From positions 1 through 64,000 of the forward strand of contig WGLS01000012.1 of assembly GCA_016125455.1 (NCBI GenBank): DNA of 64,000 nt. Direction: 5' to 3'. Made by a program: the position numbers and the translations under genes. The notes under the pieces were generated by a model. The model worked only from the letters and a program-made list of their open reading frames with translations. It ran no database searches and had not been told where the DNA came from. Shown here piece by piece: positions 51,939 to 60,420 of this stretch. The first letter of the stretch is position 1, and the number at the start of each line of letters is the position of its first letter. The stretch comes from Alphaproteobacteria bacterium. GTDB lineage: Bacteria > Pseudomonadota > Alphaproteobacteria > Caulobacterales > Parvularculaceae.

Positions 51939-54014
51939 ATGTTCAAATCAAGTCGCGCAGTTGTACTCGCTGCGCTTGCTCTGACGCTCCTGCCTTCCTG
52001 CGAAGGCGAGCTTCGTCATCGCGAAACCGGCATTAACGACGCGCCGATCAGACGAGCGAGCGCCAACGTCGTCATAATTGCCGGCAAGAAGGTCGGACAT
52101 CTAAGGGTCACGCCAGATGATGCCGGGATGACGATTGACTATGACTTCAAGAACAATGGACGTGGCCCAACCATTAAGGAGCGCGTGCAGATAGGCTCGA
52201 ACGGAACGCCGATTGAATGGTCGATTGAAGGGTCCACAACCTTCGGGAACAACGTCACGGAATCTTTCTCACTCAACAAAGACCGCGCAACCTGGGCCGA
52301 TACCGCCGGCGGCGGCGCAGCGCGCATTGACGAGCCGACGCTTTACGTCGCCCAGCACGCAAGTCCGTTCGCTGCCGGCCTCGCCGCGGAAGCCCTTCTT
52401 GCGGATGCGGACCGAACAATGCCGGCCCTGCCGTCCGGCGCGCTTACGCTGACCGAAATCGAGACTTTCACCGTCGCCGGGGAACCATCCCAACAGACGA
52501 TTACGACCTATGCGGTATCCGGCGCCGATCTTGACCCTGACTATGTGGCGCTAGACGCAGACGGCGAGTTTTTCGCCTATATGACGCCTCGGCTCATCGT
52601 GCTGCGCGAAGGTTATGAGAGCGAGGAGCGACGTCTGCGCGACCTAGCGGCACGCTATGGGGCCGAGCGACTTGAGGAAATCCAGTCCCGGGTCGCCCAC
52701 AGATACGAAACGCCGGTCCGCATACGAAATGTTCGAATCTTCGACCCGGTCGCGCTCGCCCTCACGGACGAGGTTTCGGTCGTCATCGACGGCGAGACGA
52801 TCGCGTCGATTGACGCGCCGGAAGTTGCGCCCGCAGACGGAGAAACCGAAATCGACGGCGGCGGCGGAACGCTGGTTCCGGGCCTTTACGACATGCATGC
52901 CCACCTCAATGCGAATGGCGCGCTTTTGAACCTTCTCGCCGGCGTCACTTCCGTTCGCGACATGGGCAACGAGATCGACGTCCTTGAGCCGCTCCGCGCG
53001 AAGATTGAAGGCGGCGCCCTCGCCGGCCCTCGAATATCGATGAGCGGCTTCATTGAAGGCGAAAGCGAGACGAACAATTCGACGGGCGAACTGGCGCGCA
53101 GCGAAGAGGAGGCCGTCGCGCTCGTCAACATGTATGCCGATCGGGGCGGCTACCACCAGATCAAGATTTATTCGTCCGTAAAGGGAGAATGGGTGCCTGC
53201 GATGGCGAGAGCGGCGCACGCGCGCGACATGCGCGTCACGGGTCACATCCCGGCATTCTCGACGGTCGATGAAATGATTGAAGCGGGGTACGACGAGATC
53301 ACGCACATAAATCAGGCGATGCTGAGCTGGGTGCTTTCTCGCGAGGAAGACACGCGCACGCTTTATCGCATCACTGGCATGAAGCGGTTTGCGGATCTCG
53401 ACCTTCAGAGCGAAAAGGTCCAGCGCACAATCGACCTGATGGCGGATCGGAACATCGCCGTCGATCCGACGACGGTCATCCACGAATATGGCCTGTTGTC
53501 CCGAAATGGCGCGACCCGAGTCGGCGCTTTGGATTACGTCGACAATATGCCTGTCGCCGTCCAACGCCAGGCGAAGGTCGCTCTGCTCAACGTCGCCGAC
53601 GCCGACGAGGATGACGCCTATCGCAAGGCGTTCGATACGATCATTGAAACGCTGACGATGATGAACGACCGTGGCATATTTATTGTTCCCGGGACCGATA
53701 TGGGGGGCGCGTTCAATCTCCACCGCGAAGTTGAGCTGTTTCAGAAGTTTGGGTTTACGCCCGCGGAGGCGCTGCGCCGGGCAACCTACGACATGGCGAA
53801 GTATCTAGGATTTGAAGATCGTGGCGCCATTCAACCGGGCAAGCTCGCGGACTTTTTCCTTGTTCCCGGCGATCCAACGGCGGACTTGAAGGCTATCAAG
53901 AAGATTGCCCTCGTCTCCCGCGGCGGCGCGATCTATTTCCCTAGCGAAGTCTATCCTGAATTCGGGATTACGCCGTTTACGGAGGTTCCGGGCGTCAGGA
54001 AGCCGGTCGAATAA
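51939..54014 (+). CDS. Lipoprotein amidohydrolase
   Basis: A 691-residue metal-dependent hydrolase. The signal MFKSSRAVVLAALALTLLPSC ends in a lipobox. An N-terminal beta-rich region of about 250 residues (HLRVTPDDAGMTIDYDFKNN) precedes the amidohydrolase barrel with DMHAHLNANG (His320, His322), RVTGHIPAFS, ITHINQAML and PGTDMGGAFN. The metal site follows the imidazolonepropionase-like pattern with His, His and Asp; the catalytic substrate is unknown. The 51686-51938 gap holds its promoter and no other gene. Confidence 0.88.
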   Translation: MFKSSRAVVLAALALTLLPSCEGELRHRETGINDAPIRRASANVVIIAGKKVGHLRVTPDDAGMTIDYDFKNNGRGPTIKERVQIGSNGTPIEWSIEGSTTFGNNVTESFSLNKDRATWADTAGGGAARIDEPTLYVAQHASPFAAGLAAEALLADADRTMPALPSGALTLTEIETFTVAGEPSQQTITTYAVSGADLDPDYVALDADGEFFAYMTPRLIVLREGYESEERRLRDLAARYGAERLEEIQSRVAHRYETPVRIRNVRIFDPVALALTDEVSVVIDGETIASIDAPEVAPADGETEIDGGGGTLVPGLYDMHAHLNANGALLNLLAGVTSVRDMGNEIDVLEPLRAKIEGGALAGPRISMSGFIEGESETNNSTGELARSEEEAVALVNMYADRGGYHQIKIYSSVKGEWVPAMARAAHARDMRVTGHIPAFSTVDEMIEAGYDEITHINQAMLSWVLSREEDTRTLYRITGMKRFADLDLQSEKVQRTIDLMADRNIAVDPTTVIHEYGLLSRNGATRVGALDYVDNMPVAVQRQAKVALLNVADADEDDAYRKAFDTIIETLTMMNDRGIFIVPGTDMGGAFNLHREVELFQKFGFTPAEALRRATYDMAKYLGFEDRGAIQPGKLADFFLVPGDPTADLKAIKKIALVSRGGAIYFPSEVYPEFGITPFTEVPGVRKPVE

Positions 54015-54074
54015 TACAGGCGCGATGCGGCGGCATGCTGCGTTCGCCTGAAATGCCGAAGGAGACCGTTCACT

Positions 54075-54674
54075 ATGCGCAAGTTTCTAAAAGTCATGCA
54101 CACAGTAGCTTCGTGCGGCCTGATCGGCGGCCTCGCCTGCTACATGTTGCTGCTTGTCGCCGCGCCGCAAGAGACGCCCGCCGAATACGCAAGCCTGCGT
54201 CTGGGGATCGCCGCAATCAGCGACTATCTGCTCGTTCCTTCGCTTGGGCTTGCGCTGTTCACCGGGCTCATATCGATGGCCGTCCACCACCCTTTTCAGG
54301 ACAAGGGCTGGGCGTTGCTGAAGGCGGCTCTCGGCATCCTGATGTTCAAGGGCGTCCTGACCATCGTCAGTGCGAAAGCAGGCTACGCCGCCGATATCTC
54401 GCAGAGAATCGCGAACGGCGCCGCGCCTGCCGACGCGCTTCAGTCGCTGGTGTCGCTCGAATGGCAGTCCCTGTGGGTCGTCATGGCGCTTGCGGTCGCA
54501 AACGTTGTTCTGGGAGTCTGGCGGCCGCGTTTTTCTTCACCGGCGAAGGTTGCGGCGCGCGGCGCAGCATCAAACGACCCGAGCATCGCCCGCGCTGAGG
54601 CTCCGCCCTCCGACAAACGGACCAGCGAGGGCGGGCCCGATCGCGGCGCGGCGAGGCCCGTCGCCGCGGAATAG
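54075..54674 (+). CDS. DUF2269-like membrane protein
   Basis: A 199-residue protein with four hydrophobic segments (VASCGLIGGLACYMLLLVAA, SDYLLVPSLGLALFTGLI, ALLKAALGILMFKGVLTIV, LWVVMALAVANVVLGVW) and a polar Ala/Ser/Arg C-terminus. This is the DUF2269 family; function unknown. The start ATG 54075 has AAGGAGA upstream. It is rightward, between the amidohydrolase and the convergent esterase. Confidence 0.82.
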   Translation: MRKFLKVMHTVASCGLIGGLACYMLLLVAAPQETPAEYASLRLGIAAISDYLLVPSLGLALFTGLISMAVHHPFQDKGWALLKAALGILMFKGVLTIVSAKAGYAADISQRIANGAAPADALQSLVSLEWQSLWVVMALAVANVVLGVWRPRFSSPAKVAARGAASNDPSIARAEAPPSDKRTSEGGPDRGAARPVAAE

Positions 54675-54684
54675 ACCATCGTCG

Positions 54685-55917
54685 CTAGTCTCGCTCGGTG
54701 ATCTTTTTCTCAATCCGCGCGACCCCCGCGCGCAGGCGATCAAAATGTATCTCGTTGGGATGGAGCTCGCGCGCTTTGGTAATGGCGATAGCGCGACGGT
54801 ACTCATCCACCGCAGCCTCCAGATCGCCGACCGCCTCAAGCGTCTGGGCATTAAACGCCGCGGCGTTCGGATCTTCGGCATGATATCGAATGACCAGAGC
54901 GGCGAGCGCCCTTGCGCCCTCTTTGTGCCCCTCGCCGGCGAGGCTGGTCGCTGCGACCCCGAGATCAAACCATGGCGGGAAGAACCGAAATCCTAGCTCG
55001 CTGGATTTCTTCGCCGCCCAAGCGTCGACGGCAGCGCCATCGATCCGTCCCGCTTCAAGCGCCTCATCGACGAGACCGACATAAGGGATCAGCTTCTGGA
55101 AGGCTCGATCAAGGCCGGTGGTGAAATTCCGAAAATGTTCCGCAGCCGGCGTGACTTCAAATGACCAGTCGAGAGCGCCGGACGCGCGCGCGGCGAAGAT
55201 CTCGGCAAGCTCACGGCCCGATGGGGTCGTTGGACCGCCATCGAATTCGCCGGCGGACATATAGACGAACGCGACATCTTCAGGATGATCGTCGAAATAG
55301 TCCCGCGCCTTGTCAAAAAGGATTCGGTCGGCGATCCAGGCGCTCGCGCTCAGCGCAATATAGCCATCAAAAAGGTCAGGCCGCTCAAACAACGCATTCA
55401 GCGTCGCAACGCCGCCAAAGGAGTGACCGATGAGCACTCGTTCGCCGCTTGCCGAAATTCGGCGTTCGACGGACGGTATCCACTCATTCTCGACAAAATC
55501 AAGATACGCAGCGCCGCCACCGCTATCTGGAAAATACTGATCCGGCTTCGGAAGATAGTCGCGATTGCGATTGACGTTGATGGCTCCGGCGATCGCCATC
55601 GGCGGAAAGACGCCGTTATCGACCATGTAGTCGACATAAGCGGCGACAATTTCAAAGTTCCATTCGCCATCGAGGACATAGACGACAGGCAAGGTCGCTT
55701 TGTCGTCATGCGCCGGCGGCGTGCGCAGCAAGAGCGTCCTCGTCTCGCCGAGCGCTTTCGAAGCGATTTCGTAGGAAACTGTCCTTGGCGCGCTGTCTAT
55801 CGTATTGGCCGATGCGCCGCCGACAAATGCGATCGCCAGTGCAAACGGAATCGCCGACCGCGCAACGGATACAAGAAGGGCCATTCCGGATCCGGGGCGC
55901 AAACAGTCGACTCGCAT
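54685..55917 (-). CDS. Secreted esterase (IroE/Fes-like) with C-terminal TPR-like segment
   Basis: A 410-residue protein with an N-terminal signal (SAIPFALAIAFVGGASA). PVVYVLDGEWNFEIVAAYVD and VLIGHSFGGVATLNALFE match esterases of the IroE/feruloyl-esterase type with nucleophilic Ser in GHSFGG; the His lies in TPAAEHFRNFT. The C-terminus (AFNAQTLEAVGDLEAAVDEY) resembles a TPR. The ATG at 55917 has GGAGGA upstream. Substrate not known; no siderophore genes are in the window. Confidence 0.83.
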   Translation of the reverse strand: MRVDCLRPGSGMALLVSVARSAIPFALAIAFVGGASANTIDSAPRTVSYEIASKALGETRTLLLRTPPAHDDKATLPVVYVLDGEWNFEIVAAYVDYMVDNGVFPPMAIAGAINVNRNRDYLPKPDQYFPDSGGGAAYLDFVENEWIPSVERRISASGERVLIGHSFGGVATLNALFERPDLFDGYIALSASAWIADRILFDKARDYFDDHPEDVAFVYMSAGEFDGGPTTPSGRELAEIFAARASGALDWSFEVTPAAEHFRNFTTGLDRAFQKLIPYVGLVDEALEAGRIDGAAVDAWAAKKSSELGFRFFPPWFDLGVAATSLAGEGHKEGARALAALVIRYHAEDPNAAAFNAQTLEAVGDLEAAVDEYRRAIAITKARELHPNEIHFDRLRAGVARIEKKITERD

Positions 55918-56008
55918 CGGCGATCCTCCACTTCGCCCTGACGCTAGCGCAGTTGTTCGCGCGCTTCGCTTCGCCCCGTCGCGCTGGCGGCTCGCTTCGT
56001 CTCGCGAA

Positions 56009-57193
56009 CTAAACCAATTCCACAGCGACGCTCGTCGCCTCGCCGCCGCCAATGCAAAGCGATGCGATGCCGCGCTTGCCGCCAGTCGCCCTAAGCGCGT
56101 GGATCAGCGTCACAAGTATGCGCGCGCCGGATGCGCCAATAGGGTGACCGAGAGCGATCGCCCCGCCGCGCGCGTTCACTTTTTCCGCCGGCAATTTAAG
56201 TTCCCGCATAGCCGCGAGCGGAACGACGGCAAACGCCTCGTTGATCTCGAACAGGTCGACCTCCGACGGACTCCATCCGATTTTTTCCAGCAACTTCCGC
56301 ATGGAGGCGACCGGCGCAGTCGTGAACCATTCCGGGGCCTGCGCATGGCTGGAATGCCCGACGATCCTGGCCAGCGGCGCCAGTTTTTTATCGTCCACAA
56401 CCGCGCCGGAGGCGAGCACAAGCGCTGCGGCGCCGTCGGATATGGCGGATGCGTTGCCGGCGGTGACCGAACCATCCTTTTCAAAGGCGGGGCGCAAACC
56501 CGGAATCTTGTCGGCCGAGACGAGGCCCGGCTTTTCATCATCGACCACGTCGACCGCGCCCTTCCGGGTCGCGACTTCGACTTTCGCGATTTCATCACCG
56601 AACGAACCATCTTTGATTGACGCCTGCGCGCGCAACACGGACCGCATCGCGTATTCGTCCTGCTCATCCCGCGAAAATTGCCATTCACGAGCGCACTTCT
56701 CGGCAAACACGCCCATCGCTGTACGTTGGGTGTACGCGTCTTCAAGTCCGTCGAACGCCATGTGATCGAGAATCTCGCCGTGGCCAAACTTGATCCCGGA
56801 TCGACCTGACGGCAGGAGATGGGGCGCATTGGTCATCGCCTCCATGCCGCCCGCAACCGCGATCCGGTCCGAACCGGCAAGGATCGCGTCATGCGCTATC
56901 ATGGCGGCTTTCATGCCGGAACCACAGACCTTGTTCACGGTTGCGCATGGCGTCGCTTCCGGCACGCCGCCGCCGAGCGCCGCCTGTCGCGCGGGCGCCT
57001 GGCCAAGTCCAGCCGGCAATACGCAGCCCATCAGCACTTCATCGACGTCCGCCGGGTCGACGTTCGCCCGCGACAGCGCGGACCGGATCGCCGTGGCGCC
57101 AAGCGCCGTCGCCGCAACGCCGGTGAATGCGCCATTGAAATTGCCAATTGCGGTTCGCGCCGCGCCGACAACATAGACTGCCGAGTTCGTCAT
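56009..57193 (-). CDS. Acetyl-CoA C-acetyltransferase (thiolase)
   Basis: A 394-residue thiolase. The acylation Cys lies in NKVCGSGMKAAM, the catalytic His in GGAIALGHPIGASGARIL, and the second Cys in SLCIGGGEATSV. NEAFAVVPLAAM is also conserved. It can act in either direction on acetoacetyl-CoA; with GcdH nearby, degradation of crotonyl/3-hydroxybutyryl-CoA is a likely role, but PHB synthesis cannot be excluded. Confidence 0.94.
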   Translation of the reverse strand: MTNSAVYVVGAARTAIGNFNGAFTGVAATALGATAIRSALSRANVDPADVDEVLMGCVLPAGLGQAPARQAALGGGVPEATPCATVNKVCGSGMKAAMIAHDAILAGSDRIAVAGGMEAMTNAPHLLPSGRSGIKFGHGEILDHMAFDGLEDAYTQRTAMGVFAEKCAREWQFSRDEQDEYAMRSVLRAQASIKDGSFGDEIAKVEVATRKGAVDVVDDEKPGLVSADKIPGLRPAFEKDGSVTAGNASAISDGAAALVLASGAVVDDKKLAPLARIVGHSSHAQAPEWFTTAPVASMRKLLEKIGWSPSEVDLFEINEAFAVVPLAAMRELKLPAEKVNARGGAIALGHPIGASGARILVTLIHALRATGGKRGIASLCIGGGEATSVAVELV

Positions 57194-57226
57194 GGTCTTT
57201 CTCCTGGCACGGATCGGGCTGAGGGT

Positions 57227-58297
57227 TCATGCCGCCTTGCGTGCGTCTTCGATCACTTCGCGCGCCATTTCGTCGGCAACCTCGCCTGTCGGGCGGCCTT
57301 CGATCTGCGCGCGCTCAAATATCCGGGACAGCGTATCGCCAATTCGGTCGATGCGCGCGGTCATTTCACCGGCGCTCCAGGCGCCCAGTATCTCAAGCCC
57401 GACTGAGATCACGCCGGCGGCGTTGATGACATAATCCGGAGCGTAAAGGATGCCCCGGTCAAGCAGCGCCTGGTCCATGTCGGGCGTGTATAGTTGGTTG
57501 TTCGCTGCGCCGGCGACAACCTTTGCCTTGATCGAATTGATTGTATCGAGATTGATGGCGCCGCCAAGCGCGCACGGCGCATAGACGTCAACATCGGCGG
57601 CATGGGCTTCCTGTGGCGAAACAATTTCAGCGCCAAACCGGTCGCAGGCTTCCTCGACCGCCGTTTCGTTGACGTCCGCAACGACAAGCTTTGCGCCTGC
57701 GCCGTGGAGGTGTTGCGAAAGGCCCATGCCGACCGCGCCGACGCCAAGGATCGATACCGACAAGCCTTCAAGGTCATTTCGACCCAGCCTGGCGTTCGCA
57801 GCCGCTTCAATGCCGCGCCAGCAGCCGCGCGCGGTAAAGGGCGACGGATTGCCGCCTTTGCCTTCATCGGCAACGCCGGCGACGTAAGCTGTCGTTTCGG
57901 CCGCAATCCTGAGGTCAGTTTCGTTCACGCCGGAGTCTTCGGCCGTATAATACATGCCGCCAAAGTGTTCTATTGCTCGGCCATACGCGCGGAAAAGTTC
58001 CGGGGACTTGTCCGTCTTCGGATCGCCGATAATCACGGCCTTGCCGCCCCCGAATGGAATGCCGCCAAGGGCATTCTTGTAGGTCATCCCGCGGGACAGT
58101 CGCTTCACGTCGTCGAGCGCCGCGTCGATATCAGCATAGGGACGGAACCGCGTGCCGCCGCATCCCGGACCAAGCGTGTCATCATGGACGGCGATGATCG
58201 CGTGCAGGCCCGAGGCTTCATCGACGAACCGCACGACCCGTCGCCAGCCTTCGACTTCGATGGGGAAAACGTCCATGACCTTATTGACCCTCGCCAT
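57227..58297 (-). CDS. ldh: Leucine dehydrogenase (Glu/Leu/Phe/Val dehydrogenase family)
   Basis: A 356-residue NAD-dependent enzyme deaminating branched-chain amino acids. The N-terminal catalytic part carries GPGCGGTRFRPY and the Lys in MTYKNALGGIPFGGGKAV; the NAD Rossmann motif is SILGVGAVGMGLSQHL. The length is typical of the octameric leucine dehydrogenases. It is divergent from an Lrp/AsnC gene across 253 bases, which suggests feedback by the substrate. Confidence 0.9.
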   Translation of the reverse strand: MARVNKVMDVFPIEVEGWRRVVRFVDEASGLHAIIAVHDDTLGPGCGGTRFRPYADIDAALDDVKRLSRGMTYKNALGGIPFGGGKAVIIGDPKTDKSPELFRAYGRAIEHFGGMYYTAEDSGVNETDLRIAAETTAYVAGVADEGKGGNPSPFTARGCWRGIEAAANARLGRNDLEGLSVSILGVGAVGMGLSQHLHGAGAKLVVADVNETAVEEACDRFGAEIVSPQEAHAADVDVYAPCALGGAINLDTINSIKAKVVAGAANNQLYTPDMDQALLDRGILYAPDYVINAAGVISVGLEILGAWSAGEMTARIDRIGDTLSRIFERAQIEGRPTGEVADEMAREVIEDARKAA

Positions 58298-58482
58298 GAT
58301 ACGCTGCAGTTGCGCAGCGGGCTGAAACTTGCCGCGGTGTAGGACTCGCCGCCTCGGCTCGCAAGGCTGCCGCGCGCCGTCGACGAGATCCTCGGGCGGA
58401 CCTCCTTTGGTCGCTCAAGACCCTCCTCGGGCACTTTTCGCTCATCTTGAACAGGATTCCCTCGCAATGGACGTCCGGCGGC

Positions 58483-58510
58483 TTGACAGTTAGCAGAAAC
58501 TGCCAAATAT
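58483..58510 (+). promoter_or_regulatory. Candidate promoter and repeat in the ldh-lrp intergenic region
   Basis: TTGACA (58483-58488) with AAATAT 16 bases later, and the overlapping palindrome GCAGAAACTGC at 58493-58503. The palindrome sits where an Lrp/AsnC regulator could repress its own promoter. The match to the -10 box is weak. Confidence 0.35.
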
Positions 58511-58550
58511 CCAATTTCCACCACTGCCATCAAGGAAGGCGTCCGCCGCG

Positions 58551-59027
58551 ATGAAACTTGACCAAATCGATCACAAGATTCTCCGGCACCTTCAGGAAAA
58601 TGCCCGCATCACCAACGCCGACCTTGCCGAAAAGGTTGGGCTTTCGCCGACGCCCTGTCTGAGACGTCTTCGTCGGCTAGAGGCCGAAGGCGTCGTTCGC
58701 GGCTACCATACCTATGTCGATCGCGAGGCGCTGGGCGTGAACGTCACGGTCCTAGCCCTTGTGAAACTTGAAAAGGAAGACGACGCAGCGTTGCGCGCCT
58801 TTGAACAGGCGGTCAGGGCACGACCGGAGGTCATGGAGTGCGACCTCCTCACCGGCAAGTTTGACTACCTTATCCGGGTCGTCATCCCGACTCTGTCAGC
58901 CTATGAGGCGTTCCTGTCGGAGACGATCCTCCGTATGCCAAACGTCGCGTCCGTCGAGTCGAGCCCTGTCCTGCGCGAGGTGGAGCGCAAGGTCGTTTTG
59001 CCGGTCTTCCGTCCGCCAAGCCGGTAG
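58551..59027 (+). CDS. Lrp/AsnC-family transcriptional regulator
   Basis: A 158-residue regulator with an N-terminal HTH (ILRHLQENARITNADLAEKV, LSPTPCLRRLRRLEAEGVV) and a C-terminal RAM ligand domain (VMECDLLTGKFDYLIRVVIP). It should respond to an amino acid, probably leucine given the divergent ldh. AAGGAAGG lies 10-12 bases before the ATG. Confidence 0.93.
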   Translation: MKLDQIDHKILRHLQENARITNADLAEKVGLSPTPCLRRLRRLEAEGVVRGYHTYVDREALGVNVTVLALVKLEKEDDAALRAFEQAVRARPEVMECDLLTGKFDYLIRVVIPTLSAYEAFLSETILRMPNVASVESSPVLREVERKVVLPVFRPPSR

Positions 59028-59109
59028 CCGTCTTCTATCCCGACGCTTCAATCGCCGATATCGCCGCCAACGCCTACTCGCGCCAACGACGAAAGCTGGC
59101 GGGCGGGGC

Positions 59110-60420
59110 CTATCTCTGAAACGAATAGTAGCTGCCCATGCCAAGAATCCGTGTCAGCGCTTCGAGCGCCGCGAACGTTTCCTGCATAAAGACAGGATCT
59201 TTCAAGTCATCCGGGTGCAGCCGGTCGCGGTAGTGAGCCTCAGCCCAGGCCTCCAGCTTGTCGATTGCGGCATCATCGAGAATAAAATTCTGGTTCATTC
59301 CAGAAAGTTCCGCTTCGTTGAGCAGAATGCGCAACCGCAAGCACGCCGGTCCGCCGCCATTTCGCATGCTTTCGCGAACGTCGAAATAGTGCGCCGCGGC
59401 GATCGGGCCGTTCCCCGCGACCGTGCGTTCGACAAAGGCGCGCGCGGCATCGTTCTCTTCGGTCTCGCGCGGGAGAATGAGCGCCATTGAACCGTCCGGC
59501 AGCGTCGCAAGCTGCGAGTTGAAGAGATATGACGACACCGCGTCGCCGAGGCTGACGTCGGCGGCCGACGCCTCGACAATCTCCACGAACGGCGCGGCGG
59601 CGCGGATTTCCGCGAAGGCGCGGTCGCGATCTTCGAAACTCTGCTCATGCAGGAACAGCACGTTTCCGTTCGCAACGCCGACGACGTCATTGTGGAACGC
59701 CCCGGCGTCGAGCGCGGCGCGCGACTGTTGCGCGAAGATGCAGCGATCAGCCGAAAGCTGATGATTGCGCGCAACCGCTTCCGACGCGGCGCGCTTCTGG
59801 CGGGCGGGAAACTTCTCGCCATCCTCTCCGTAGACGAAGAGATGCACGCCCGACTCGCTGTGCGACGGCGCAAGCCGGCCATGGTTCGCCGCGCCTTCAT
59901 CGCCGAAATGGACGCCGCCGGGCAAGGGCGGATGGTGCGCGAACCTCGATGCGTCGGGGAATACGTGGCGGAGAATGCGCGCCGTCTCCGCCGCCTCAAT
60001 CGACCGGTGGAAGTTTCCGGCGAGGTTCGCCGCCGTGAAGTGGACCTTGCCGTCTTCGGCGTCGATCGACGGCGCGACCGTCGCCGCGTTCGCCGTCCAC
60101 ATTGAGGAAGCCGAATAGCAGTTCGCGAGGAGGTCCGGCGCGACGCGCGCCGCAGCGTCGATGACCTGTCGGTCCGTCCCCTGAAAGCCGAACGCGCGGA
60201 GTATATCGAGGCGCGGCCGCTCCTGCGGCGGCAGGAACCCCTGACGCAAGCCAAGTTTCGTCAGCGCCCGCATTTTGGCGAGCCCCTGCAGCACGGCCGC
60301 CCGCGGGTTCGAGGTTGCGCCTTTGTTTCGGTCAGACGCCAGATTGCCTATGGCGAGCCCGGCGTAGTTGTGGGTTGGACCAATCAGGCCGTCGAAATTG
60401 ACTTCGTGGTACAAGGTCAT
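59110..60420 (-). CDS. astB: N-succinylarginine dihydrolase
   Basis: A 436-residue enzyme that hydrolyses succinylarginine to succinylornithine, CO2 and two ammonia, the second step of arginine succinyltransferase catabolism. EVNFDGLIGPTHNYAGLA, NCYSASSMWTANAATV, HGRLAPSHSESGVHLFVYGE and NGGGPACLRLRILLNE are typical. The ATG at 60420 overlaps the astD stop by four bases. Confidence 0.96.
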   Translation of the reverse strand: MTLYHEVNFDGLIGPTHNYAGLAIGNLASDRNKGATSNPRAAVLQGLAKMRALTKLGLRQGFLPPQERPRLDILRAFGFQGTDRQVIDAAARVAPDLLANCYSASSMWTANAATVAPSIDAEDGKVHFTAANLAGNFHRSIEAAETARILRHVFPDASRFAHHPPLPGGVHFGDEGAANHGRLAPSHSESGVHLFVYGEDGEKFPARQKRAASEAVARNHQLSADRCIFAQQSRAALDAGAFHNDVVGVANGNVLFLHEQSFEDRDRAFAEIRAAAPFVEIVEASAADVSLGDAVSSYLFNSQLATLPDGSMALILPRETEENDAARAFVERTVAGNGPIAAAHYFDVRESMRNGGGPACLRLRILLNEAELSGMNQNFILDDAAIDKLEAWAEAHYRDRLHPDDLKDPVFMQETFAALEALTRILGMGSYYSFQR

